The position numbers were made by a program, and so were the translations under genes. This document shows, one piece after another, positions 16,568 to 24,906 of a stretch of DNA of 64,000 nt (the first letter of the stretch is position 1; each line of letters begins with the position of its first letter). Location of the stretch: NCBI GenBank assembly GCA_017303805.1, contig JAFLBQ010000003.1, positions 1-64,000 of the forward strand, in the 5' to 3' direction. The notes beneath the pieces were generated by a model that worked only from the letters and a program-made list of their open reading frames with translations, did not search any database and was not told where the DNA came from. The DNA is from Cytophagales bacterium. Its GTDB lineage: Bacteria; Bacteroidota; Bacteroidia; Cytophagales; Cyclobacteriaceae.

Positions 16568-18462
16568 CTTTTAAAGGTATCAATTTTTGTAGTTAGCTTT
16601 TCTCCCCCGCTAATTTCCACAACCGATGAACCATAGACTTTTATTGTTGCCTTGGTAAAATCTTCGGCATTGGCTTTATAAATGTTGTCCACATACTTCT
16701 GCGGATTGCGATCGATGTATGGAAACCAGGTGCTGTGAATTTGTACCATTATTCTATGGCCTTTCTTAAATGTATGCAGAATATCCTGCAAGGTTACGTT
16801 TACATCAGTTACTTCGCCAGGCTTAAAGGGTTCGGGCTTTTCAAAACTATTTCGCCACCGGCCACGAAATACTTCATGCCTGACTAATTGCTGATATCCG
16901 CCCATTACGATATTGGCCGGATTGTGCTTGTAGCTGGGATGATTGGCCGGGTACACATCTATCAGCTTCACAATAAAATCAGCATCGGTGCTGCTAATGG
17001 CTACTTTCAGCTTTGCCAAAATCTCACCGGCAAGGGTAATATTTTCGGTAAGAGGGTCTGTTTCAAAGGTAATTACATCTGGCCGTGTTGATGCCTGGCG
17101 CTGATCGTCTGTCATAAAACTGCGCGGTGTAAAAGTTAAACCCTCGGTTTGCGAAACATACGGCACGGGTTTGTTGGGGTCGCTTACATACTCAAAAGTT
17201 GCATCGGGTTTTAACGGTTGGTTTACCGACAATTTTCCATGCTCGCCAAAATATAGTTTAACCGGTGGGATGCCCTTGGGTGGCCACTCGGCAAATTGCT
17301 TCCAGGTTTTAAGGCCGCAATCAAACATGTAGGCTTCGGGTAAGTTTGGATTAGTATTCTCTTTAAGTAACGAATTAAAAAACCTGCGTTCAATTTCGCG
17401 TTGGTAAAAAGTAGAAAGGCTGTCGCCAAAGTAAATATGATTCACCGCCTGAAACCCGGTTTCGCTGGCCCAATCGCCATGGCTCCAGGGGCCCATTACA
17501 ATAGTATTAAGGGTACCGGGGCTACTTGACTCAATGGTCTTGTAAATATTGAGTGGGCCATACAGGTCTTCCGCATCGTACCAGCCACCCACCGTCATTA
17601 CGGCATGCTTAACATTTTTAAGGTGCGGTAACAAATTTCGCTTTTGCCAGAAATCATCGTAGTTGGGATGGTCGATAATCTGCTGCCAGAAAAAATTATC
17701 GTGATGGTATTTTTCGGTTACATTTTTAAGCGGGCCTAAGGCAAGATTAAAATCATAGCCGTCTTTTGGGGCATCTTTATAAAAGCGCATGAGTTTATCC
17801 AAAAACCAATCTTGTTTTGTTGGGCCATCCTTTTGGTAGCCAAACACACCAAAGGCAGCCGTATAACTTTGCAGGTATGCCCCGTTGTGATGAAAGTCAT
17901 CGAACCAGAAATCGGAAATGGGCGCCTGGGGCGATGATGCTTTCAATGCCGGGTGGGCATCGGGAATAGCAGCGGCCGTATAAAAACCAGGGTACGAAAT
18001 TCCATACATGCCTACGCGGCCATTATTATTTTTCAGGTTCTTAACCAGCCAGTCGATGGTATCCCAGGTATCAGAACTTTCATCAATGTCATTTTTGTTT
18101 TTGCGGTCGTTGCCCGGAATGTTGGGGCGCATGTTATCGAACGTACCTTCGCTCATGTAGCGGCCGCGTACATCCTGAAACACCAGAATGTATTTGTCCT
18201 TAATCAAAAACCGGGATGGGTAGCCGCCTGTTTTATAATTACTATAAGACGAAGCATTGTAGCAGGTGCGATTAAGCAAAACCGGATATTTCTGCGATTG
18301 GTCTTTGGGTGTGTACACAATGGCAAAAAGTTTTACACCATCGCGCATGGTAATCTGCACTTCCGACAAATCGTAGTGGGTACGCATGTAAACCGAGTCG
18401 GCATTTTGGGTAAAGGCGGTACTTGAGAAAAGTAACAGGCCTAACGAAATAAGCAGTTTCAT
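16564..18462 (-). CDS. Secreted CocE/NonD-family (X-Pro dipeptidyl-peptidase type) hydrolase
   Basis: I choose the ATG at 18462 because it gives a clean signal peptide (MKLLISLGLLLFSSTAFTQ); the longer upstream frame adds an unlikely leader. The 632-aa product has the alpha/beta hydrolase nucleophile elbow G-I-S-Y-P-G-F, a preceding QDVRGRYMSEG oxyanion-type segment and a C-terminal jelly-roll (DADFIVKLIDVYP). These traits define the S15/CocE group of acyl, ester or X-Pro hydrolases. It heads the three-gene trio with ATGA overlaps. The natural substrate cannot be told from sequence. Confidence 0.92.
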   Translation of the reverse strand: MKLLISLGLLLFSSTAFTQNADSVYMRTHYDLSEVQITMRDGVKLFAIVYTPKDQSQKYPVLLNRTCYNASSYSNYKTGGYPSRFLIKDKYILVFQDVRGRYMSEGTFDNMRPNIPGNDRKNKNDIDESSDTWDTIDWLVKNLKNNNGRVGMYGISYPGFYTAAAIPDAHPALKASSPQAPISDFWFDDFHHNGAYLQSYTAAFGVFGYQKDGPTKQDWFLDKLMRFYKDAPKDGYDFNLALGPLKNVTEKYHHDNFFWQQIIDHPNYDDFWQKRNLLPHLKNVKHAVMTVGGWYDAEDLYGPLNIYKTIESSSPGTLNTIVMGPWSHGDWASETGFQAVNHIYFGDSLSTFYQREIERRFFNSLLKENTNPNLPEAYMFDCGLKTWKQFAEWPPKGIPPVKLYFGEHGKLSVNQPLKPDATFEYVSDPNKPVPYVSQTEGLTFTPRSFMTDDQRQASTRPDVITFETDPLTENITLAGEILAKLKVAISSTDADFIVKLIDVYPANHPSYKHNPANIVMGGYQQLVRHEVFRGRWRNSFEKPEPFKPGEVTDVNVTLQDILHTFKKGHRIMVQIHSTWFPYIDRNPQKYVDNIYKANAEDFTKATIKVYGSSVVEISGGEKLTTKIDTFKR

Positions 18463-18598
18463 AAGTTTTATAAAATCGGCTCTTGTGCCTGAAAAGTACT
18501 CATAACAGAAGGCAACTACAATGTTTTTTTGGTGAATGCTTCCTGTGTCAGCCACAAAAATTATTTACTTATATTTGAACACAATCACACCTTCAGGC

Positions 18599-18762
18599 AT
18601 GGTTATTAAGTTGAAAAAAATAAAACTCCCAAGCAATTGAACGAGCTACTTAAGAAACGGAAACCCACCAAAGTGATTCAAGCAAAAAAACATTTGGGGA
18701 AGGTAAAATGGGGCGAAGACCCTCTTGCATACCAAAAACGCAAACGGAATGAGTGGGATTAG
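18599..18762 (+). pseudogene. Frameshifted antitoxin gene of a VapBC-type pair
   Basis: An ATG at 18599 starts M-V-I-K-L-K-K and then stops after 13 codons (TGA 18638-18640). The -1 frame, entered at the seven-A run 18614-18620, continues without stop to TAG 18760-18762. It ends in a typical antitoxin tail (LGKVKWGEDPLAYQKRK, then NEWD). Restoring one A would join the two into a normal small antitoxin of about 54 aa. The tail overlaps the PIN-domain start by 14 nt, as in working toxin-antitoxin operons. It is either a broken gene or one read by slippage on the A-run. Confidence 0.65.
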
Positions 18763-19057
18763 AGTGGTATCCGATACAAACCCGCTAGTTTACCTTTTAA
18801 ATGGAAATGCTGGAGTCGGAAACCTGCTGGATGGAAAAGAGTGTTGGGTTTCAGTGATTACCGAGTTAGAACTTTTCGGGAAAAAGAACCTCACACCTAT
18901 CGACAAAAAAGAAATTCAAATTCTGCCAGATAGCTGCTATATAACCGACCTATTACCCGGCATCAAGAGAATAACAAAAAGTTTGCAACAAAGTAGCTCA
19001 TTTAAGTTACCCGATGCCATTATTGCTGCAACCGCAATTATTTTGCTCGAAGTATAA
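18749..19057 (+). pseudogene. VapC-like PIN-domain toxin, apparently shortened
   Basis: From the ATG at 18749 the product is 102 aa, shorter than the usual 125-135 aa. PIN signature residues are visible: SDTNPLVYLL (first Asp), ITELELFGKK (Glu), and LPDAIIAATA (third acidic). After AATAI the protein ends directly with ILLEV. PIN toxins of this kind normally continue for 20-25 residues with a further Asp (T-x-D-x-x-F) before a similar hydrophobic end, so an internal deletion that removed a catalytic acid seems likely. The preceding antitoxin is also damaged. Reading it as decayed is inference from family knowledge. Confidence 0.65.
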
Positions 19058-19108
19058 TACCCCAAAGTCGCACACTCAAATGCCTAATCGAACCTGGCTA
19101 AGCTGGTA

Positions 19109-20416
19109 ATGGAAACGCTCCGCAAATACTCCCTTTCAGTTGCCATCATGCTGGTAATTGCCAACATGATTGGCACGGGTGTATTTACCTCGCTGGGCTA
19201 CCAAGTGGGGCCATTGCCTTCGGGGTTTGCTATTCTGGTGTTGTGGGTGGTAGGCGGTGTGGTAGCGCTATCGGGTGCCTTTACCTATGCCGAAATTGCC
19301 ACCACCCTAAAAAAATCCGGTGGCGAATACCTGTACCTGGCGCGCATCTTTCATCCGGCTCTTGGATTTTTAAGCGGCTGGATGAGTGCCGTAGTTGGTT
19401 TTGCCGGGGCGATCTCGGCCGTTGCCATTGCCATTGGCGCCTACGCAACCGAAGCGGTAGGAGTATCTACCCAGGTAATAGCAGTAGTAGCCATTACCGC
19501 TATTTCTGCTATCCACTGGTTTGGCGTAAAAGCCGGAGGCATTGCTCAAACCTTACTCACCACACTTAAACTTAGCTTAATTGTATTCTTTTGTAGCGCG
19601 CCCTTTTTTGTAACCGATGGCGGCAAAACAGGAGTTAACTTTTTTCCACAGCCAGGCGATCTGGATCTGATTTTGAGTTCGGGCTTTGCTACCTCGCTTG
19701 TGTTTGTAGTGTATGCCTACACCGGCTGGAATGCCTCCGCTTACATTGCCGGCAACCTGGAAAACCCAAAACGCAACTTACCACTTTCGCTCGTGGCCGG
19801 CACTTCTATAGTTGTAGTGGTTTACCTGCTGCTTAACGCGATGTTCATGTACTCGGCCTCGTTTGCCGAGTTAGCCGGCCAGAACGACATTGGCAACGTA
19901 GTAGCTTTTAAACTGTTTGGCGAAAAAGCCGGATTTATTTTTTCAGGCATCTTTAGTGTAGCCTTGCTTTCCACGCTAAGTGCCATGACTATTGCCGGGC
20001 CACGCGTTACCGAAGCAATGGGCGAAGACTATAGATTGCTAAAATCATTCACCAGCAAAAACAACTACAACATGCCTTACCTGGCCATACTGGCACAAGC
20101 TGCCTGGGCCATTTTTCTTGTACTCGTTAGTTCGTTCAAAGAAATTATCCAGTACATCTCGGTAAGTCTTTCCATTTTTTCCATGATTACGGTGATTGGA
20201 ATTTTCTGGTTACGCAAGCAGCAGCCGCATGCCGATGCCTTCAAAGTTCCACTCTACCCTATTACCCCGCTTATTTTTGTGGGTTGTACACTTTGGATGA
20301 TTTATTATGTGGCCGCTGAGGATCCAAAAATTCTGTTGTATTCGTTGGCTACATTACTACCCGGCTACGTGCTCTACCTGTTCGCCAACCGGTTTAACCG
20401 CAAACACCCTGTTTAA
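19109..20416 (+). CDS. APC-family amino acid permease
   Basis: A 435-aa inner-membrane transporter with about 12 hydrophobic helices. The first contains the APC hallmark IGTGVFTSLGY, and helix 3 the charged FTYAEIATTLKKSGGEYLYLAR loop that is typical of the family. It probably carries amino acids by proton symport or exchange. Substrate unknown. It is a single gene after the decayed toxin-antitoxin pair, followed by a lipoprotein gene about 90 bp away. Confidence 0.93.
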   Translation: METLRKYSLSVAIMLVIANMIGTGVFTSLGYQVGPLPSGFAILVLWVVGGVVALSGAFTYAEIATTLKKSGGEYLYLARIFHPALGFLSGWMSAVVGFAGAISAVAIAIGAYATEAVGVSTQVIAVVAITAISAIHWFGVKAGGIAQTLLTTLKLSLIVFFCSAPFFVTDGGKTGVNFFPQPGDLDLILSSGFATSLVFVVYAYTGWNASAYIAGNLENPKRNLPLSLVAGTSIVVVVYLLLNAMFMYSASFAELAGQNDIGNVVAFKLFGEKAGFIFSGIFSVALLSTLSAMTIAGPRVTEAMGEDYRLLKSFTSKNNYNMPYLAILAQAAWAIFLVLVSSFKEIIQYISVSLSIFSMITVIGIFWLRKQQPHADAFKVPLYPITPLIFVGCTLWMIYYVAAEDPKILLYSLATLLPGYVLYLFANRFNRKHPV

Positions 20417-20504
20417 CTATGAATTGGCCATGTAAATCCTTTACACCAAACGGACATGATTATTTTGGCCATTCCATATGACCTAAATTAAAAATTATAA
20501 ACAC

Positions 20505-21704
20505 ATGAAACTCTTTTTTGGCGGCTTGCTGGCCGCAATCCTCGCTGCCTGCACACCCGCGTCTGAAAAAACTGAAACCGCACAAGACGATGCTCTTAGT
20601 AAAGATTCCGTGGTGGTTGTTCCCGAAGTGCTGCCTGCTGCGCCTGTTCCGAAAGATACCTTGCTGGATAACCTGGCCCGCTTTGTTGCCGGCATGCCGC
20701 AACTTGATTCTAATTCGTTTACGGTATTGCAAAGCGACCCCTATTGGCAAGAATACAAAACTGCTATGGATAAAAGCTGGGATAAAATGTTCGAAACCCG
20801 CCTGAGTAAAATTACAGGCTGGCGCGATAGCACGCTGGCAAAACAAAATGATACGTTGCCACTCTTCTACCCGTTTTCCGGGCCCGACTTTCTGCATGCA
20901 AATTACCTCTATCCGCATACGGCCACGTATGTACTTGCCGCACTCGAACCCATTGCAGCCGTGCCACAGCTAGATACATTACCGCTGGCTGTTCGCGATA
21001 AGTTTTTAGATACGCTGGGGGCCTCGCTGCGCGACATCTTTCAGAAAAGTTATTTCATTACCAAGCACATGAAGGCCGACCTGAAACAGGTTAAGGGTGT
21101 TTTACCACCGCTTTACTTTTTTATCGCGCGTTCCGGTCATGAATTTATTTCGCAAACACTTATTACGCTTGATGCCGAGGGGCTTGAAAAAGAAGTGCCG
21201 GCTAAACAGTTGCATTGGCAGAAAACGCCTGGTGTAAAACTGGTAATCCGCAACCTGGCTACGCAGCAAGTTAAAACCGTGTACTACTTTTCAATCAGCA
21301 TTTCTAACGCAGGGCTTACCGAACGGCCCGAGTTTGTAACGTTTGTAACCCAGCATGCTCCGTTTAACACGTTTGTAAAATCGGCCAGCTACCTCATGCA
21401 CAATACATATTTTACCAGTATCAAAGAATTAATCCTGAACCACACCGAAAATCTTTTTCAGGATGATACCGGAATTCCGTATAAGGATTTTAAAAAGAAC
21501 CTCGGTTTCGAAGTTCAGTTTTATGGCGAGTATGTAAAACCCGTAAAAGATTTTGGCGATGCCCGCTACCAGGCCGATCTCGACTCAGCCTTCAAAGCCT
21601 CAACTACCCGACAGGTGCTGCCATTCTCGCTCGGCTACCATTGGGGCTCTGCCAAGCAGCATTATATTTTGGTGAGGAAGAGTAAGGTGAAACCAATTCT
21701 ATAA
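20505..21704 (+). CDS. Lipoprotein of unknown function, 399 aa
   Basis: The N-terminus (MKLFFGGLLAAILAAC) is a lipoprotein signal with a clear lipobox LAAC at residues 13-16, followed by a Ser/Thr/Pro/Glu-rich linker to about residue 50. The globular part is unfamiliar to me, with segments such as YWQEYKTAMDKSWDKMF and a C-terminal LPFSLGYHWG. It looks like a conserved Bacteroidota lipoprotein. Its neighbours give no functional hint. Probably anchored in the outer or inner membrane and facing the periplasm. Confidence 0.75.
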   Translation: MKLFFGGLLAAILAACTPASEKTETAQDDALSKDSVVVVPEVLPAAPVPKDTLLDNLARFVAGMPQLDSNSFTVLQSDPYWQEYKTAMDKSWDKMFETRLSKITGWRDSTLAKQNDTLPLFYPFSGPDFLHANYLYPHTATYVLAALEPIAAVPQLDTLPLAVRDKFLDTLGASLRDIFQKSYFITKHMKADLKQVKGVLPPLYFFIARSGHEFISQTLITLDAEGLEKEVPAKQLHWQKTPGVKLVIRNLATQQVKTVYYFSISISNAGLTERPEFVTFVTQHAPFNTFVKSASYLMHNTYFTSIKELILNHTENLFQDDTGIPYKDFKKNLGFEVQFYGEYVKPVKDFGDARYQADLDSAFKASTTRQVLPFSLGYHWGSAKQHYILVRKSKVKPIL

Positions 21705-21763
21705 CTTAATTACAACCACCAGTAACATTATGCCGTGGTTGATTAAAAACTTTTTGCTTCTTT

Positions 21764-21782
21764 AGAGGCTTAAATTGCCTCT
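21764..21782 (+). promoter_or_regulatory. Small hairpin abutting the start codon of the M28 peptidase
   Basis: AGAGGC (21764-21769) and GCCTCT (21777-21782) form a perfect 6-bp stem with a 7-nt loop, ending one base before the ATG at 21784. Such a stem could hinder translation initiation. It may be chance. Confidence 0.35.
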
Positions 21783-21783
21783 C

Positions 21784-23865
21784 ATGAAAAAACTATTTCC
21801 CCTGCTCCTGATTTTAGCTAGTCCGGCTTTTAGCCAAACCTACTATGGCTTTACCAGCACAAACACTGCCACTCAAACCAAAGCCGAAGCAGTTTTTTTG
21901 CAGCAACAGCAGAACGAACGCTACAAAAATCATTTAAAAGAACTTACAAAAGAACCACATATAGCCGGCAGCAAAGCCAACGAACGTGTGCGCGACTACA
22001 TGGCCGAGGTGATGCGCAAGGCAGGCTTCACGGTAGAAATTTTTCCGTACGATATTTACCTGCCTGTAATGCCCGGCACAGCCTATGCCGAAGTAGTGGA
22101 ACCGGTACGCATTCCACTCAATAATAAAGAGTACATCCACCACGAAGATCCGTTTACGGCCAATCCGCAATTGCCGGTTGGCTTTAATGCCTACACTGGC
22201 TCGGGCGATGTAACCGCTGAAGTAGTGTATGCCAACTATGGGCGCAGGGAAGATTTTGAAAAGCTTGCCGCCATGGGCATTTTCGTAAAAGGTAAAATTG
22301 TAATTGCCCGCTATGGCGGAAACTTTCGCGGCTACAAAGCCAAGTATGCCCAGGCACATGGAGCAGCCGGCTTGATAATTTTTACCGATCCCGGTGATAG
22401 TGGCTATACCAAAGGATTGGTTTATCCTGATGGGCCTTATTTCAACGAAAGCAGTATTCAACGGGGCTCCTTGCTTACGGCAGACTGGACGGGCGATCCG
22501 CTTACACCCTTCGAACCGGCATTGCCATTAGACGGAAAAAAGAAAATCGTTCGCAAAAAACCCGAAGAGGTAAGTGGTATGCATACCATACCCGTGTTGC
22601 CATTACCTTATGGTGCGGCCAAAGAAATTTTTGCCCGCATGCAAGGAAGTGTAGTGCCGGCCGGTTGGCAAGGTGGATTGCCTTACACGTATCGATTGGA
22701 AGGTGGCCCGGAATTAAAAGTACGTGTAAGTGTTCAGCAAGAAAGAAAAATTCAACGTGTATATAATGTAGTGGGCACGTTGGCAGGCTCAGAATCACCC
22801 AACGAGTGGATTATTGCCGGCTCGCACTATGATGCCTGGGGCCATGGCGCTACTGATCCGAATAGTGGTACGGCTATGCTTTTATCATTAAGCGAATCGT
22901 TGGGCAAACTGGCGCAAGCCGGGTATAAACCTAAACGCACTATTAAAATTGCACATTGGGATGCCGAAGAGCAAGGCGTAATCGGCTCCAGCGAATGGGT
23001 AGAACAATTTCGGGATGAGTTGAATGCGAAAGGTGTAGCTTACTTTAATGCCGATGGTGCCGTAAGCGGAAGAAATTTTGGAGGTGCCTCCAGTCCGTCA
23101 TTAAAAAGTTTAATCATTGAGGCCACTAAAGTTATTCCTTACCCCGATTCTGCCAAGAGTGTGTTCGACCATTGGCGCAAGCAAAATCCAAATCCTCCTA
23201 TTGGCAACTTAGGTGGAGGGTCTGATCACATCGCCTTCTATACCCATGTGGGTATTCCATCGTGGAGCGGAGGTACGGGCGGGCCAACCATGTATCACTC
23301 CAACCACGATACGTTTTACTTCTACGAAAAATTTTCTGATCCCTCCTTTTCAATGGGGCCGCTGGTAGAGCGTGTGTTTGGTATCGCTGCCTTGCGCCTG
23401 GCTAATGCCGATGTAATTCCGTACAACGTAAGCCGCTACGGAACCGATCTGCGCACTCACTTTGAGGGCCTGCAAAAATCCATCAATGCCTATGACAAAT
23501 CCGAAAACAAATTTTCGTTCGAGTCATTGCTAAAGGCATCGGATGAATTGAAAAAGACGGGCGAAGCGTGTGAGGAAGCGCTGAAGAATGCGAACTCCGC
23601 CAATAAAAAATCCATCAATGCCGAATTGATTTTATTGGAACGTCAGTGGATTGATGCCGAGGGAATGCCCTACGGCAATTGGTATAAGTCGTTGTATGCA
23701 TCGCCCGATCCATACAGTGGCTACGCATCAGCGATTTTGCCGGGCTTTCAATACGAGGTGGCTAATAAATCAACTGCTAACTTAAAAATGTGGGAGCAAA
23801 AATACCTGGCAGCCATCGGACGTTTAAAAGGAAAGTTGGAGGCCATTACCAAACTGGCGCAGTAG
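21784..23865 (+). CDS. Secreted M28 peptidase, glutamate carboxypeptidase II (PSMA)-like
   Basis: I choose the ATG at 21784 (signal peptide KKLFPLLLILASPAFS); a TTG three codons earlier is less likely. The 693-aa product has the three-part design of PSMA/transferrin-receptor-like proteins: a PA-like insert (residues ~110-270), an M28 zinc-peptidase core and a helical dimerisation domain at the C-terminus. Zinc and catalytic residues are seen in AGSHYDAWGHG, TDPNSGTAM, WDAEEQGVIGSSEW, YFNADG, GGGSDHIAF and YHSNHDT. The full set of ligands appears kept, so it should be an active exported carboxy- or aminopeptidase. Confidence 0.94.
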   Translation: MKKLFPLLLILASPAFSQTYYGFTSTNTATQTKAEAVFLQQQQNERYKNHLKELTKEPHIAGSKANERVRDYMAEVMRKAGFTVEIFPYDIYLPVMPGTAYAEVVEPVRIPLNNKEYIHHEDPFTANPQLPVGFNAYTGSGDVTAEVVYANYGRREDFEKLAAMGIFVKGKIVIARYGGNFRGYKAKYAQAHGAAGLIIFTDPGDSGYTKGLVYPDGPYFNESSIQRGSLLTADWTGDPLTPFEPALPLDGKKKIVRKKPEEVSGMHTIPVLPLPYGAAKEIFARMQGSVVPAGWQGGLPYTYRLEGGPELKVRVSVQQERKIQRVYNVVGTLAGSESPNEWIIAGSHYDAWGHGATDPNSGTAMLLSLSESLGKLAQAGYKPKRTIKIAHWDAEEQGVIGSSEWVEQFRDELNAKGVAYFNADGAVSGRNFGGASSPSLKSLIIEATKVIPYPDSAKSVFDHWRKQNPNPPIGNLGGGSDHIAFYTHVGIPSWSGGTGGPTMYHSNHDTFYFYEKFSDPSFSMGPLVERVFGIAALRLANADVIPYNVSRYGTDLRTHFEGLQKSINAYDKSENKFSFESLLKASDELKKTGEACEEALKNANSANKKSINAELILLERQWIDAEGMPYGNWYKSLYASPDPYSGYASAILPGFQYEVANKSTANLKMWEQKYLAAIGRLKGKLEAITKLAQ

Positions 23866-23869
23866 AACC

Positions 23870-24844
23870 ATGCCGAAAAAAATATTGATAACCCGGGTTA
23901 TTCCGGCCATAGCCGAAGAGCTGCTTACACAAGCCGGCTTTGAGGTTACCGTGTGGCGGGGCAACCAGGTAATGACCAAAGATGAATTAATAGAACAGTT
24001 GCTACCCTGCCATGCGTTGTTGTCGTTGGGTTCCAACAAACTGGATCGTGCCTTTTTTGAAGCCTGCAAGCACCTGGAAATTGTATCGCAGTTTGCTGTT
24101 GGGTTTGATAATATAGATGTGGCCGCAGCCAGTGAATTTAAAATTCCGGTGTGCAATACGCCCGATGTATTAAGTGAAGCAACAGCCGATGTTGCCTTTG
24201 GATTAATGATAGCCGTTTCACGCAAAATGTTTTACAATCATAAATTGATTTTGCAGGGCGAGTGGAAACAATTTGAACCGTTAAAAAACTTAGGCTTTGA
24301 ATTAACCGGAAAAACACTGGGAATTTTCGGGTTGGGCCGCATTGGCAGTATTATGGCGCAGCGTTGCACAGGCGCCTATGGTATGAAGGTGATCTACCAC
24401 AACCGCAACCGTAACCTGGCGGCAGAAAAAGAAACGGGAGCACACTATGTTGACTTCGATACGCTGCTGCGCGAAAGCGATGTGCTTTCGGTACACAGCG
24501 CACTTACTGCGCAAACAAAAAATCTTTTTAACAAAGAAGCATTCGCTAAAATGAAAAACACGGCCGTGTTTATTAACACAGCCCGTGGCGGTGTTCATAA
24601 TGAAATTGACTTGATTGAGGCCTTGCAAAACCAGACTATTTGGGGGGCGGGGCTGGATGTAACAAATCCCGAACCGATGCATGCCAATAATCCATTGTTG
24701 CACATGCCGAATGTGGCCGTGCTGCCGCACATCGGCTCGGCTACCGTAGAGGCAAGAACCGGAATGGCCCGGTTGGCCGCAGAAAATATTATTTCATTTT
24801 ATAAAACCGGCAAACCACATACGCCAGTTAACTCTGGGTTTTAG
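23870..24844 (+). CDS. D-2-hydroxyacid dehydrogenase (glyoxylate/hydroxypyruvate reductase type)
   Basis: A 324-aa NAD(P)-dependent enzyme. Visible motifs: the Rossmann GIFGLGRIGSIMAQR (about residues 146-160), NTARGG with the active-site Arg region, and LPHIGSATVEAR with the catalytic His. This family reduces 2-keto acids such as glyoxylate or hydroxypyruvate. It starts four bases after the peptidase stop, so the two are probably co-transcribed. Cytoplasmic. Exact substrate not deducible. Confidence 0.93.
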   Translation: MPKKILITRVIPAIAEELLTQAGFEVTVWRGNQVMTKDELIEQLLPCHALLSLGSNKLDRAFFEACKHLEIVSQFAVGFDNIDVAAASEFKIPVCNTPDVLSEATADVAFGLMIAVSRKMFYNHKLILQGEWKQFEPLKNLGFELTGKTLGIFGLGRIGSIMAQRCTGAYGMKVIYHNRNRNLAAEKETGAHYVDFDTLLRESDVLSVHSALTAQTKNLFNKEAFAKMKNTAVFINTARGGVHNEIDLIEALQNQTIWGAGLDVTNPEPMHANNPLLHMPNVAVLPHIGSATVEARTGMARLAAENIISFYKTGKPHTPVNSGF

Positions 24845-24852
24845 AGTAAAAA

Positions 24853-24887
24853 TGTGTGTTGGAATTTTTTTATGATTCCAACACACA
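24853..24887. terminator. Bidirectional hairpin between convergent genes
   Basis: TGTGTGTTGGAAT (24853-24865) and ATTCCAACACACA (24875-24887) form a perfect 13-bp stem between the dehydrogenase and the convergent RND gene. The loop is T-rich on the plus strand, but there is no trailing T-run, so termination may be partly factor-dependent. Confidence 0.65.
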
Positions 24888-24906
24888 CTTGCCGGTAGAT
24901 CTCGTA

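Noticed and set aside
21934-22461. Minus-strand frame of 175 codons opposite the M28 peptidase
   Set aside because: Antisense shadow; no domain features.
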